Origin: a virus
Length of the DNA: 31,022 bases
IMG/VR virus record: IMGVR_UViG_3300048551_000045
Span: 1-31,022 of that record
Strand: one strand, 5' to 3'
A program made the translations under genes and the position numbers. Below are positions 7,259 through 16,373 of the stretch, one piece after another. Numbering within the stretch: position 1 is the first letter of the stretch; every line of letters begins with the position of its first letter. The notes under the pieces were generated by a model, which worked only from the letters and a program-made list of their open reading frames with translations, searched no databases and was not told the DNA's origin.

Positions 7259-9032
7259 AACAATCCAAGTTAGTGTTGATACTAGCGACCTTAAGGTTCT
7301 AAATACGCACTTAAACACTACTAAGAAGACCATACAAATGACCGCTAAGTCAGCTAAGTCTGATTTCAAGCAACTTAAGATGTCTATTGACCCTGTGTAT
7401 AGAGCAGAGAAGTTATTTACTAAACAAGTATTAGTAGCTCAGAAAGCAGTTGCTACTGGTGCTATAAGTAATAATGAGTACTCAAGAACTTTTGCTATGA
7501 TACAGAAGAACGCTCAGGCTTCGGGTATGACCTTAAACCAGTTTGGTCAAGTAGCAAATGTCAACACACGTAAGATGAAACGCTTCGGTGCTGTTGGTAT
7601 GCAACAAGTCGGTTATCAGGTACAGGATTTCGCGGTACAGGTTCAAGGTGGCACAAGTGCTATGGTCGCCCTTGGTCAACAAGGTTCGCAGTTGTTAGGT
7701 ATCTTTGGTCCAGCTGGTGCTATAGCAGGTATGATCTTAGCTATCGGTACTGGACTAGCTGGTGCATTTATGGCGGCTAAAAAAGCAGGTGATGAATCTA
7801 TTAGTACTGCGAAGTTATATAAAGATGCTATGGAAGAGTCTGCTACTGCTGTAAGATCTCTTAAAGATGAAAACTATATGTTAGCTAATAGCATTCAAAG
7901 TGTAAGTGTAGCTAAGTTAAAACAAGCTCTTATTGCTATTAAACAAGAGAAAGCAGATAAAGAAGCCGCTGAACAGGCATTCCTAGATCAAGAGGCAAAG
8001 AATTACAAATACGGTGCTGGAGCAATAAAAGTTGACTTTGGTGATAGAAAAACAAGTATGTTTGGAGAGACTTATAATGAGGCCATAGCTAAAATTGAGG
8101 CTCAAATTAAAAAGACACAAGCGGTATTTGATGAAAACCTTGGTCTTAAAAAAGAACAACAAGAAGCAGAAGAACTAAAAAAGCTACAAAAGGCTAGAGA
8201 AGATTATATCAAAACTCTAATTATTCAATCAGACGAACAAACGATTATATCTGACAATACTGGAAGAGAATTACTTCTAGCTAAACAGGTAAATGAGATG
8301 AACGCTGTGGAGAGGCATCTCAAAGAACTAGGTCTTGAGCTTGATGATGAACAATACCAACGAGCCTATAGATATAAAGAACTAGAGCAAGAAGCTGTTC
8401 TACTAGCTTATGATGCAGTGCAAGCAGAAAAAGATAGACTACAAGCAATAAAAGATGCAGATGCAGATTATAAGAAAAGAATTGCTTTAGCTAAGAAAGC
8501 ACATGAAGCGGCTAAGTTAGCGGCGGCAGATCTTATAGCTCTAAATAAATCTATAGGTAGCTCTATGGAGAATGCTATGATGAGTATGGTAGATGGTACT
8601 AAGTCTGTTAAGGATGCCTTCAAGGATATGGCTAGAGAGATCATCAAAGAACTATATCGCATTTATGTCGTTAAGAAGATTACAGGTATGATAACTGGTG
8701 CTATAGAAAATAAGTTTGCTCCAGATATAGCAACTACCGCTAGTGCTATCCCTAAAGCTAATGGTGGTCCAGTTAATGCTGGTCAAAGATATATTGTTGG
8801 TGAACGTGGACCAGAAGTATTCACCCCTACAATGGGAGGTCACATAACACCTAACTCTGGTGGAGGTGGTTCTGGAACTACTATCGTACAAAACATAAAT
8901 GTATCGACAGGTGTACAACAAACTGTACGTGCTGAGATACGACAAATGATGCCACAGATTGCAGACAGTGCTAAAGGTGCAGTACTAGATGCTAAGAGAC
9001 GTGGTGGTAGCTATGGAAGGGCGATGGCATAA
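7251..9032 (+). CDS. Tail tape measure protein
   Basis: The 593-residue protein has the expected make-up. A helical N-terminal part is rich in K, A and Q. A Gly/Ala-rich hydrophobic segment at about residues 140-175 (repeats of G-A-I-A-G-M and G-T-G-L-A-G-A) is followed by long charged coiled coil to about residue 430. The C-terminal part has M-V-D-G-T-K-S-V-K-D-A-F-K-D-M-A, then A-N-G-G-P-V-N-A-G-x-x-Y-I-V-G-E-R-G-P-E-V-F-T-P, the usual tape measure C-terminus. At about 1.5 angstrom per residue, a general rule, it would specify a tail of roughly 90 nm, which is short for a siphovirus. It overlaps the chaperone frame by 8 bases and ends in TAATG. Confidence 0.88.
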   Translation: MAKTIQVSVDTSDLKVLNTHLNTTKKTIQMTAKSAKSDFKQLKMSIDPVYRAEKLFTKQVLVAQKAVATGAISNNEYSRTFAMIQKNAQASGMTLNQFGQVANVNTRKMKRFGAVGMQQVGYQVQDFAVQVQGGTSAMVALGQQGSQLLGIFGPAGAIAGMILAIGTGLAGAFMAAKKAGDESISTAKLYKDAMEESATAVRSLKDENYMLANSIQSVSVAKLKQALIAIKQEKADKEAAEQAFLDQEAKNYKYGAGAIKVDFGDRKTSMFGETYNEAIAKIEAQIKKTQAVFDENLGLKKEQQEAEELKKLQKAREDYIKTLIIQSDEQTIISDNTGRELLLAKQVNEMNAVERHLKELGLELDDEQYQRAYRYKELEQEAVLLAYDAVQAEKDRLQAIKDADADYKKRIALAKKAHEAAKLAAADLIALNKSIGSSMENAMMSMVDGTKSVKDAFKDMAREIIKELYRIYVVKKITGMITGAIENKFAPDIATTASAIPKANGGPVNAGQRYIVGERGPEVFTPTMGGHITPNSGGGGSGTTIVQNINVSTGVQQTVRAEIRQMMPQIADSAKGAVLDAKRRGGSYGRAMA

Positions 9033-9619
9033 TGGCTATTTCTTACCCACTTGCTTTACCTACTAACATTGGTATGGCTAGTATTGAACTAAGAGCTAAG
9101 AATACAGTTGCTGTATCTATGTCTCCTTTTACTTATAAGCAACAAACACAATCTTATGATGGTGAGATGTGGGAAGCTGACATTAGTTTACCACCTATGA
9201 ATAGAGATGATGCAGAGACTTGGATTAGCTTCCTGATGAGCTTAAAGGGTATGTCAGGTACATTCCTACTTAACGACCCATCAGCTAAGACTGTGAGAGG
9301 TACTGCAACGTCTGCTGTTATAACAGGTGCTGTAGGTGCTAGTTCTGTAGCTGTAACTATGACTGGTACACTTAAAGCTGGTGATTATATACAGTTAGGT
9401 ACTGCCGCAGATGCTACTCTACACAAAGTACTACAAGATCAATCTGGAAATGGTACACTAGAGATATGGCCTAAGCTAAGAAAAGCTAGATCAAGTGTAT
9501 CAGCTGACCTAACTAATTCCTCTGGGGTCTTTAGGTTATCAGCTAATGAGACTTCTTGGTCGGTTAACAATGCAAGTTTCTTTGGTATATCATTTGGAGC
9601 AATGGAGGTAGTAGGATGA
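9032..9619 (+). CDS. Minor tail protein (distal tail, gpM-like position)
   Basis: The 195-residue protein begins A-I-S-Y-P-L-A-L-P-T and has W-E-A-D-I-S-L-P-P-M and A-E-T-W-I-S-F-L-M-S-L-K-G, followed by G-T-F-L-L-N-D-P. I recognise this opening from tail-tip proteins of siphophages that precede the lambda L-like gene. The middle (residues about 90-150) is beta-rich with L-K-A-G-D-Y-I-Q-L-G. It would join the tail tube to the tip. The start is fixed by a TAATG junction with the tape measure gene, and the end overlaps the next start as ATGA. Confidence 0.65.
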   Translation: MAISYPLALPTNIGMASIELRAKNTVAVSMSPFTYKQQTQSYDGEMWEADISLPPMNRDDAETWISFLMSLKGMSGTFLLNDPSAKTVRGTATSAVITGAVGASSVAVTMTGTLKAGDYIQLGTAADATLHKVLQDQSGNGTLEIWPKLRKARSSVSADLTNSSGVFRLSANETSWSVNNASFFGISFGAMEVVG

Positions 9620-10215
9620 GTAGAGCAATACCTTCCTCACTACTGTCTGCACTTACTGGGGATAATATAAGACCTTTCTATGCTGTAGAGCTTATGTTTG
9701 ACACTAGAACTATTACAGGTGTAGATGGTAATCCTGTTAGTATTTCTCCTTTACGTATGTGGACTGGTATAGGTGACAAGACTATTAATGTACAAGGTAG
9801 TAACCAAGTGTTTACTGGTACAGGTAGCTTACTTTCCATCGGAGACTTAGAAGAGGTAGGAGATCTATCCTCTAAATCTTTAGAGCTTACTCTATCTGGA
9901 ATACCTAACTCTATAATATCTCTAGCTTTACAAGAACCTTACCAAAGAAGAGTGGCAAGGTTGTATTTAGGTGAGCAAAGCGATTCATCTGTTGTTGAGA
10001 TTTTCTCTGGTAAAATGGATAAGATGTCAATAATTGACGAGTCAGAGACAAGTACAATCGCTTTAACTATAGAAAGTAAACTAGTAGAATTAGAGAGATC
10101 TAGTGGGTGGAGATACACTAATGAAAACCAACAATCCCGATACGCTGGAGATACCTTCTTCTCTTACGTACAGTCAATGCAGGATCAAACAGTAATATGG
10201 GGAAAGCAGACTTAA
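9616..10215 (+). CDS. Minor tail protein, lambda L-like (DUF2163-type N-terminus)
   Basis: The 199-residue protein has R-P-F-Y-A-V-E-L-M-F-D near the start, then L-R-M-W-T-G-I-G, L-S-I-G-D-L-E-E and R-R-V-A-R-L-Y-L-G, the pattern of tail-tip proteins related to lambda gpL and gene-transfer-agent DUF2163 proteins. The end F-S-Y-V-Q-S-M-Q-D-Q-T-V-I-W-G is a typical C-terminus. Unlike lambda gpL it has no cysteines, so the iron-sulphur site of lambda gpL is absent. It is followed by K-like and J-like genes in the standard tail-tip order. Confidence 0.72.
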   Translation: MSRAIPSSLLSALTGDNIRPFYAVELMFDTRTITGVDGNPVSISPLRMWTGIGDKTINVQGSNQVFTGTGSLLSIGDLEEVGDLSSKSLELTLSGIPNSIISLALQEPYQRRVARLYLGEQSDSSVVEIFSGKMDKMSIIDESETSTIALTIESKLVELERSSGWRYTNENQQSRYAGDTFFSYVQSMQDQTVIWGKQT

Positions 10216-10613
10216 ATTCTTACTTAGATAAGATAATAGAAAAGCCTTTTCAGTGGGGTGTACACGACTGTTTTACTTTTACTAATGGTGCATTTAGAGC
10301 TATGCATGGTGTAGGATATGCTGACGACTGGGAAGGTTTATATATGCAAAGTAATGGTGTATATCCTAAAGGTCCAAGAAGTGTGAGAGACGACTTTGGT
10401 TTTAACTCTTTAGACGAAGGGTTAGCTACTAAACTAACTAGAGTTGAAAGACCTTTATTTGGTAGCTTAGTAACAACTAGAGCAGGTTGTCGTTGGATAA
10501 CTGGTGTCGCTCTAGGTATTTCCATTGGCTCTAGGGCTGTCTTCCTTAACATGGAAGGCTTAATTAGATTAAACATTGAAGATGTAGAAAGTGCTTGGGA
10601 TGTCAATAAATAA
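10197..10613 (+). CDS. Tail-tip peptidase-like protein (DUF6950 / NlpC-P60-like, gpK position)
   Basis: The 138-residue protein has P-F-Q-W-G-V-H-D-C-F at residues 17-26. W-G-x-x-D-C is the signature of small phage proteins related to NlpC/P60 papain-like peptidases, and Cys25 is the candidate nucleophile. It is encoded between the L-like and J-like genes, exactly where lambda encodes gpK. Such tail-tip proteins may cut peptidoglycan cross-links at DNA entry or act in tip assembly. The start overlaps the preceding gene by 19 bases. A second catalytic residue cannot be placed confidently by eye. Confidence 0.7.
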   Translation: MGKADLNSYLDKIIEKPFQWGVHDCFTFTNGAFRAMHGVGYADDWEGLYMQSNGVYPKGPRSVRDDFGFNSLDEGLATKLTRVERPLFGSLVTTRAGCRWITGVALGISIGSRAVFLNMEGLIRLNIEDVESAWDVNK

Positions 10614-13287
10614 ACACAACACTCCTTTTAACGTATTAAGGCACAACAGACAGTTTGAGATAGCACCTAGAGAACCTGTGACTGCAATAGCAACAGCAAT
10701 AACTTTAGCTGTTGGGGCGACAACAGGGGGAGTAGTTTACTACGCTATTTATGGTTTAACTTACCTAGCTATTAGTATGGTAACAACTGCTTTAATAGGA
10801 GCTTTAACACCTAAGCCAGATTTAGGTGGAGTCAATCAATCTAATGGCTTACAAGTTAATAATAAAAATGCTTTAGCTCCAGCACAGTTTGTTTACGGTA
10901 AAGTTAGAAAAGGTGGTACAATTACTTTCAGTGAGTCTACTGGGGGCAACCAGAAGATACTTCACCAAGTAATATCTATAGCTGGACACGAAGTAGATAG
11001 TATAGAAGATATATATGTCAACGACATACCAGTACAGATGACTAACGAGAATGTTACTGAGTCTATCTGGGACAACAAAATTAAGATTTATGTACATACT
11101 GGAAACCAAACAAGTGCTACAGATACATTTGCTAACTCTACACAAACTTTAGCTACAACTTTACATAGTGAGACTACTGCAACATCTGACTTTATAGGTA
11201 AAGGTATAGCTTACTTATATTGTAGGTTTGAGTACGACTCAAGTGTTTTCTCTAATGGAGTACCTGTAATAACTGCGGTTATAAAAGGTAAGAAGGTAGC
11301 TACTACTATTAACGGTGTAGCTCAAACACCTGCTTGGACTGATAATGCCGCTTGGATAATAAGAGACTTCCTAACTTCTGAGTATGGTCTGCAAGACAGT
11401 AGTATTGATTATGCTACTTTTGAAGAGGCCGCATCTGTAAGCGCAGACACTACGATACTGTCTGATGGATCAAAGCAATACGCTATTAATGGTGTGATAC
11501 AAGCGACTGAGCAAATAGGTAATGTTTTACAGAACATGATGACTTCATGTGGTGGTACTTTATTTTGGGGTGCAGGTGCTTGGAGACTGTTCGTTGGATC
11601 TTTCGTAGCTCCTACTAAGATACTTACACTAGACGACCTTAGAAGTGGTATATCACTTGACACTAGGATGTCTATGGCAAATAACTTTAATGCAGTACGA
11701 GGAACTTTTGTAGATGCTAGTGCAGGTTGGGTTAGTGCTGACTATCCTCAAATTAACTCTAGCCTTTTTCTATCAGATGATAATGGAGTAGAGTCTGTAC
11801 TAGACTTAAACTTACCTTTTACTAGCAATGTTATAGCGGCTCAAAGACTTGCAAAACAGATGTTGTATAGGAATAGGGAACAACTTACCCTTAGTGCAGA
11901 GTTTGGTCTTAATGCTTTAGACATTGAGGTTGGTGACTTTATTAAGTTCAGAAACGACAGATACGGTTGGACTACAGGTAATGAGAAGACATTTGAAGTT
12001 ACTGAGTGGAGACTGTCTCCTAACGTAGACAACGGTGATCTAAGAGTTGCTATGACTTTAAGAGAGAGTAGCTCTTCTGCTTTTGGTTTTAATGAAGCAG
12101 ACGAACAAGATATTATTAATAACAATACTACACTTCTACCTTACTATAGTGTACCTAATGTTGGTGTCACTGTGAGTAAAGAGTACAGAGAAGTTAACGA
12201 AAGTGTTGTTAACGTCCTTGTTATAGAAGCAACGTCAAATGAGATAGAACGTGTAGAATCAGTTATTGTTAAATACAAGAAGACAAGTGACACAGTGTTT
12301 AAGTCTGTAGGTCAAGCTATACTTGTTAATGAAGGTAATACAGCGGCTAGGTTTGAGGTAGTAGGTATAGATGCTCCTCAAGTAAATGAGCCACCTATAA
12401 ACTACACTATATCAGTTACGCCTGTTAATGCTCTTGGTTACAAGGGTACTACAATTACAACTACCTTTAACGTAACACATGATACTACACCACCTTCTGC
12501 CCCTACTAACCTAACCCATTTACTATCGGGGGGTACTGCTTTCTTTAACTGGTCGCCAGTTTCTGCTTTAGATTTATCACACTATAAACTGCATTACTCA
12601 TCAAACTCATCTGCAAACTTTGGAGATGCTTCTACATTAGTAAAGGTAGAGAAGATTGCTAGACCAGCTACTTCTGTTTCCTTCCCTGCACTTGCTGGTA
12701 AGTTTTTTGTATCGTCTGTAGATAAAACAGGTAACGAAAGTACTACAGCAACTGCTGTTGTTATTACCCCTTCTGAGTTACCAACTCTAGGTCAGTCTGA
12801 CACAGATACAGAAAGTACAAGTTTCAGTGGATCTAAGACTAACCTTACTGTCTCTGGTGGTAAGCTATTTATGACTAGCTTTGCTAACGCAAATTCCACT
12901 GGGGTCTATGAGTTTGATCATGGTGGCAGTAGTTACTTTGATGTAGGTACATCTCGTACAGTTAGATTATCTTACGCTATTACTGTATCTCGTAAACATC
13001 AAGATGCTGTTAATGGAGAAGTAGACTGGGACGATATACCTAATAACTGGGATACTTGGCCTAACAACTTTGATACTTGGACTGATGAAGATGCAGATTT
13101 CTCAGATTATGCTGTTATAGTAGAAGCTAGAGCCGCAGATACAGCGAATAACTTAGCTAGTGCATCTTTCGTAGATGCTTCTGGGGAGGTTGTAGGTAGG
13201 TTTGTAGAGTTTAGAGCTACCCTTTCTAATACTGGCCCGAAAATAACCCCTAATATATCGGCACTAAGTGCCACAGTGGAGTACTAA
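10600..13287 (+). CDS. Central tail fibre / tip attachment protein (gpJ-like)
   Basis: From the ATG at 10600, which overlaps the K-like gene by 14 bases, the product is 895 residues. A GTG three codons upstream is also possible. Residues about 25-70 hold a long hydrophobic, Gly-rich stretch, as in gpJ relatives. The core has A-P-A-Q-F-V-Y-G-K-V-R-K-G-G and V-E-D-I-like strands, then W-I-I-R-D-F-L-T-S-E-Y-G and G-G-T-L-F-W-G-A-G-A-W-R-L. Around residues 625-725 there is a fibronectin type III-like domain (P-P-S-A-P-T-N-L, F-F-N-W-S, H-Y-K-L-H-Y). The last 170 residues are beta-rich and probably variable. It would form the tail tip that contacts the host receptor. Confidence 0.82.
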   Translation: MSINKHNTPFNVLRHNRQFEIAPREPVTAIATAITLAVGATTGGVVYYAIYGLTYLAISMVTTALIGALTPKPDLGGVNQSNGLQVNNKNALAPAQFVYGKVRKGGTITFSESTGGNQKILHQVISIAGHEVDSIEDIYVNDIPVQMTNENVTESIWDNKIKIYVHTGNQTSATDTFANSTQTLATTLHSETTATSDFIGKGIAYLYCRFEYDSSVFSNGVPVITAVIKGKKVATTINGVAQTPAWTDNAAWIIRDFLTSEYGLQDSSIDYATFEEAASVSADTTILSDGSKQYAINGVIQATEQIGNVLQNMMTSCGGTLFWGAGAWRLFVGSFVAPTKILTLDDLRSGISLDTRMSMANNFNAVRGTFVDASAGWVSADYPQINSSLFLSDDNGVESVLDLNLPFTSNVIAAQRLAKQMLYRNREQLTLSAEFGLNALDIEVGDFIKFRNDRYGWTTGNEKTFEVTEWRLSPNVDNGDLRVAMTLRESSSSAFGFNEADEQDIINNNTTLLPYYSVPNVGVTVSKEYREVNESVVNVLVIEATSNEIERVESVIVKYKKTSDTVFKSVGQAILVNEGNTAARFEVVGIDAPQVNEPPINYTISVTPVNALGYKGTTITTTFNVTHDTTPPSAPTNLTHLLSGGTAFFNWSPVSALDLSHYKLHYSSNSSANFGDASTLVKVEKIARPATSVSFPALAGKFFVSSVDKTGNESTTATAVVITPSELPTLGQSDTDTESTSFSGSKTNLTVSGGKLFMTSFANANSTGVYEFDHGGSSYFDVGTSRTVRLSYAITVSRKHQDAVNGEVDWDDIPNNWDTWPNNFDTWTDEDADFSDYAVIVEARAADTANNLASASFVDASGEVVGRFVEFRATLSNTGPKITPNISALSATVEY

Positions 13288-13290
13288 TAT

Positions 13291-13956
13291 ATGTCACAAC
13301 ATGACTTTTCTATAGCTAATCAGACTGCCAGTAGCGCACGTTCTGATATAAATAATGGACTGCAAGCCCTTGCTAGTAACAATAGTGGGGCTTCTGCTCC
13401 TTCAACAACTTATGCTAATATGTTTTGGTATGATACGACTAACAACATATTAAAAATGAGAGATGAGACTAATAGCTCTTGGATAAATGTTGCTTACATA
13501 AATCAATCTACAAACTTAACGTCTATAATTGACAATACTCCTGTTGTTACTACAGGTGGATCTACAGTTGGTCTTCTTGGTGATCAGTTACAAAGTGCTT
13601 GGAATACAGGTACATCTACTACAGAAAGCCTTATTTCTCCTCTCAAGATGAAGAACGCTATTGAAGCTAACTCAGTGGATCTAACTACTGGTACAGGTAC
13701 TGCAACAATAGGAACACTTAAGATGGCATGGTCAAAAACTACATTCTCTGGTGTGCCTACAACCGTTTACATTACTCTACCATTTAGCTACACAAGTACA
13801 AGTAGTTTTGGTGTGGTTGCAATTAGTGATAACGGAAACCACTCTGGGGCAACGAGGGCGGCACAGGGTGTCTCAATAACAGGAGTAAATCAAATAGCAT
13901 ACTCAAAAGCAGGTTTTGCTGGTAATGCTTGCCACTGGTTCACGATAGGATATTAA
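13291..13956 (+). CDS. Tail fibre / receptor-binding protein
   Basis: The 221-residue protein begins S-Q-H-D-F-S-I-A-N-Q-T and has S-D-I-N-N-G-L-Q-A-L-A-S-N-N-S-G, then Y-A-N-M-F-W-Y-D-T-T-N-N-I-L-K-M-R. I know this N-terminal module from tail fibres of many marine phages; it would attach the fibre to the tail. The C-terminal 85 residues (from about L-K-M-A-W-S-K) form a Gly/Ser/Thr-rich beta domain that ends in T-I-G-Y, a probable receptor-binding tip. It lies between the J-like gene and the fibre chaperone gene, which supports the call. Confidence 0.72.
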   Translation: MSQHDFSIANQTASSARSDINNGLQALASNNSGASAPSTTYANMFWYDTTNNILKMRDETNSSWINVAYINQSTNLTSIIDNTPVVTTGGSTVGLLGDQLQSAWNTGTSTTESLISPLKMKNAIEANSVDLTTGTGTATIGTLKMAWSKTTFSGVPTTVYITLPFSYTSTSSFGVVAISDNGNHSGATRAAQGVSITGVNQIAYSKAGFAGNACHWFTIGY

Positions 13957-13957
13957 T

Positions 13958-14305
13958 ATGTTAAGAAAATACGTTCAAGTAGATGAAAATAATATAGCAG
14001 TGTGTGTTTGTCTTGTTGAGGGAGAAGTTGACGCGCCTGTACCTGTTATACCTCACGACAATCCAGAGACTGTTGAAATAGGTACGAAGTGGGATGGTTC
14101 TAATTGGGTTCAAACAGAAGAACTTGTTAGGTCTAAGAGAGACAAACTACTAGTAGAACAAGTTGATGTTGTTGCTGGTAATGCTCTTCGTTGGGCATCT
14201 CTTAGTTCTGATGATCAAGCCTCTTGGTCTGCCTATAGGACTGCACTCTTAAATGTACCCCAGCAAGATGACTTTCCTCTTAATGTGAGTTGGCCTACTA
14301 GATGA
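13958..14305 (+). CDS. Tail fibre assembly chaperone
   Basis: The 115-residue protein starts with a beta-rich, host-variable part and has I-G-T-K-W-D-G-S-N-W before the C-terminal half. The second half has L-V-R-S-K-R-D-K-L-L-V-E, a Trp-containing W-x-x-Y-R-T-A-L helix and the ending L-N-V-S-W-P-T-R. This is the C-terminal pattern of Tfa-like and phage tail assembly chaperones that help fold or trimerise fibres. Its location directly behind the fibre gene agrees. The stop overlaps the next start (ATGA). Confidence 0.75.
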   Translation: MLRKYVQVDENNIAVCVCLVEGEVDAPVPVIPHDNPETVEIGTKWDGSNWVQTEELVRSKRDKLLVEQVDVVAGNALRWASLSSDDQASWSAYRTALLNVPQQDDFPLNVSWPTR

Positions 14306-14529
14306 TGGAAATGACAGATCTATGGAGTAGTGTCCTAACACTAGGTGTTGGTTTTATTGGCTTTGTTCTAAGAGGTTATGTAATAGAGTTAAATAGATTA
14401 CGTATACTACTAAACAGAACTAGAGAAGACTACGTTACTAAGGCTGACTCAAATCAAGTCCTTAGTCAAATAATGAGCAAGTTTGATAGAATAGAGGAAA
14501 AGCTAGATAGACTCGTGGAGAGAAAATGA
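14302..14529 (+). CDS. Small membrane protein with a coiled-coil tail
   Basis: The 75-residue protein has one membrane segment at about residues 7-28 (V-L-T-L-G-V-G-F-I-G-F-V-L) and a charged helix from about 30 to the end with heptad spacing (I-M-S-K-F-D-R-I-E-E-K-L-D-R-L-V-E). The topology resembles small inner-membrane spanin-like or accessory phage proteins, but no outer-membrane partner is visible. ATG codons lie at 14302, 14305 and 14311; 14302 forms ATGA with the previous gene and is taken. Function unknown. Confidence 0.6.
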   Translation: MMEMTDLWSSVLTLGVGFIGFVLRGYVIELNRLRILLNRTREDYVTKADSNQVLSQIMSKFDRIEEKLDRLVERK

Positions 14530-15077
14530 AACCCTTACTTATACTACTTACCCTACTAATTGGTAGTACTGTGTATGCTGACGACACAATTTATACCGAC
14601 ACTAACAGTACAATAACTTCTGATGGATCTATGGATACTACAATCAATAGTCCACCACCTTCAGCTATATCACCACAGATAAGTGCAAGTAACTCTGACT
14701 TATGTACTGTAGGTGTAGCTGGTGCTGTACAAACACAAATACTAGGTATCTCTGCTGGTCGTACAGTAAGGGATATGAACTGTGAGAAGTTAAAGAACGC
14801 TAAGACTATGTATGATATGGGTATGAAGGTTGCGGCTGTATCTGTAATGTGCCAAGACGAAAGAGTGTTTGAAGCCATGCTCAATGCTGGAACTCCCTGT
14901 CCCAAGGATGGATTGGTAGGCGATAAAGCTAGACTAGCATGGGAAATGGAAGCAGTTGAAGAAGCAATAGAGCGTGACCAGAACAATGTAATCGAGAGGA
15001 TGTTCGATGAAAATGGTGAGACAAAGATTGGCTTGGGTGTTATTTTTAGTAGCCTTGCCTTCTTATTGTTACTCTGA
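14526..15077 (+). CDS. Exported protein with four cysteines and a C-terminal membrane segment
   Basis: The 183-residue protein has a clear Sec signal peptide (K-P then L-L-I-L-L-T-L-L-I-G-S-T-V-Y-A, cleavage likely after residue 18). A Thr/Ser/Asp-rich linker follows, then a compact core with four Cys in the contexts D-L-C-T-V-G, M-N-C-E-K, V-M-C-Q-D and T-P-C-P-K. The core repeats G-V-A-G-A-V-Q-T-Q and Y-D-M-G-M-K-V-A-A. The last 16 residues are a hydrophobic anchor. I recall this core from other marine phages, always as a protein of unknown function. The Cys pattern suggests two disulphides made in the periplasm. It overlaps the next gene by 71 bases. Confidence 0.65.
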   Translation: MKPLLILLTLLIGSTVYADDTIYTDTNSTITSDGSMDTTINSPPPSAISPQISASNSDLCTVGVAGAVQTQILGISAGRTVRDMNCEKLKNAKTMYDMGMKVAAVSVMCQDERVFEAMLNAGTPCPKDGLVGDKARLAWEMEAVEEAIERDQNNVIERMFDENGETKIGLGVIFSSLAFLLLL

Positions 15078-15876
15078 CCCTTATACATACGGGTCAACAG
15101 GTAATGCGGCTAGTACTTCTTTAGGTTGGGGTATGGATAGTATCTTACCTAGCATTGCTGGTGTAGACATAAACGGTCTTATCTACAGGTACACAACTGT
15201 TAAAGATCCAGATTCTGATATGAAAGTACACGTCAGTAATCTTAATGCTAATGCTGATGGTTATATCTTTAGAGAAACAGATGATTGGTCGGGGGTAGCT
15301 GGTAATACCATTGTAAAGTCGTTTCCAGTTTCGAACATTCCAGCTTCAAATTGGGGTACAGGCTCGATTGAAGTGGAAGGAGAAGGCAGAGTGGAAGATG
15401 CAGTTGTTATTTACTCCTACAGGGTAGATACGTGCTATGATCCTCAGTCTGATCCTTCATGTGCAGGTTACGTTAAGCCTATGCCTGAGATACCAGAAGT
15501 AGTTGTATATGATGCACTAGAAGATGATGCTGTTGTAGATAACCTAGAACCTGATGAGTTCCAATACGACGAAGATGGAAAGCTAATACTCTCTGAAGAA
15601 GAGGAAGAAGAAGAGACACGTATAGAGATGGGACTAACCGCTTCTGCTAATGCTCTCACTTTATTTAAGGCTCAAGGTCAAGATGATATAATCATGGCTA
15701 TCAACCAACAAACTAATATCAATATGTACTACAACGCTGAGATAAATGGCGGTACATTAAATGATGCGGCTGGACTACAAGATGGTACAATACCTGACAA
15801 CAAGAAAGCCCTAAGAAACAATTTAGCACAACAAGTATTGCACGAACAGATGGTCGATATGCAGTACAATAAATGA
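15007..15876 (+). CDS. Exported protein of unknown function
   Basis: The 289-residue protein starts at ATG 15007, preceded by GAGAGGA at 14994-15000; ATG 15013 is an alternative. It begins with a signal peptide (L-A-W-V-L-F-L-V-A-L-P-S-Y-C-Y-S). The Cys near the cleavage point is not in a proper lipobox. The mature part is beta-rich, with a central R-V-D-T-C-Y-D-P-Q-S-D-P-S-C-A-G-Y motif that I recall from marine phage proteins, then a very acidic stretch (about residues 170-205, with seven Glu or Asp in a row) and a polar helical C-terminus. The 71-base overlap with the previous gene is unusually long for this genome. Confidence 0.6.
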   Translation: MKMVRQRLAWVLFLVALPSYCYSDPYTYGSTGNAASTSLGWGMDSILPSIAGVDINGLIYRYTTVKDPDSDMKVHVSNLNANADGYIFRETDDWSGVAGNTIVKSFPVSNIPASNWGTGSIEVEGEGRVEDAVVIYSYRVDTCYDPQSDPSCAGYVKPMPEIPEVVVYDALEDDAVVDNLEPDEFQYDEDGKLILSEEEEEEETRIEMGLTASANALTLFKAQGQDDIIMAINQQTNINMYYNAEINGGTLNDAAGLQDGTIPDNKKALRNNLAQQVLHEQMVDMQYNK

Positions 15877-15884
15877 GGTTTAAT

Positions 15885-16373
15885 ATGAAGTATCTAGTAA
15901 CAGCACTATCACTACTCGCTTTACCTGCACTAGCAAACACACCAATAACAGGTAACGTAGAAGCTAAGTGCGTAATACAAACAACTAAAGATGGGGTCTA
16001 TGGAAACCCTATAGCTAGTAAGTTAAGCACTACACCTGCTGATGGTGGTGTTCTACCTGTAATAAGATTTGATGTATCTATAGCAGACAGCTACACAGCT
16101 AACATAACTCACCCTACATCTTTTAGCTCTTCTCCAACACTCACAGATACAGTAGCATGGACAGGAAGCACAAGTGTAACTCAAACATCTGTCTCTGGTA
16201 TGTCAGCATATGAAGAGGCTAAAGTTTTAGTGGACAGTACTACTATATTTAATTTAACCCTTGCAGGGTCAACGTGGTTCTCTACAGCTTCTAGTGCTAC
16301 TTACGGAGCATCTAAACCTTTCGCTGGAGGGGTCTATACTGCGCTAGTACAGGCCAGCTGTGTTGCTAAGTAG
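15885..16373 (+). CDS. Exported small beta-rich protein, pilin-like in appearance
   Basis: I take ATG 15885, because the sequence AGGTTTA lies just before it; ATG 15873 in the same frame would put four extra residues before the signal peptide. The 162-residue product has a signal peptide (K-Y-L-V-T-A-L-S-L-L-A-L-P-A-L-A) and a Ser/Thr-rich mature domain with two Cys, one near the start (A-K-C-V-I) and one near the end (Q-A-S-C-V-A-K). It closes with G-G-V-Y-T-A-L-V. The size, the two-Cys layout and the alternating strands look like fimbrial-type Ig domains. This is impression, not a family match. The next gene begins within the last codons. Confidence 0.55.
   Translation: MKYLVTALSLLALPALANTPITGNVEAKCVIQTTKDGVYGNPIASKLSTTPADGGVLPVIRFDVSIADSYTANITHPTSFSSSPTLTDTVAWTGSTSVTQTSVSGMSAYEEAKVLVDSTTIFNLTLAGSTWFSTASSATYGASKPFAGGVYTALVQASCVAK

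Noticed and set aside
14591-15097. Minus-strand open frame of 168 codons
   Set aside because: It lies entirely opposite the exported-protein gene with a signal peptide and overlaps; its product has no recognisable motif and no ribosome site. It is a shadow of the Ser/Thr-rich plus-strand gene.
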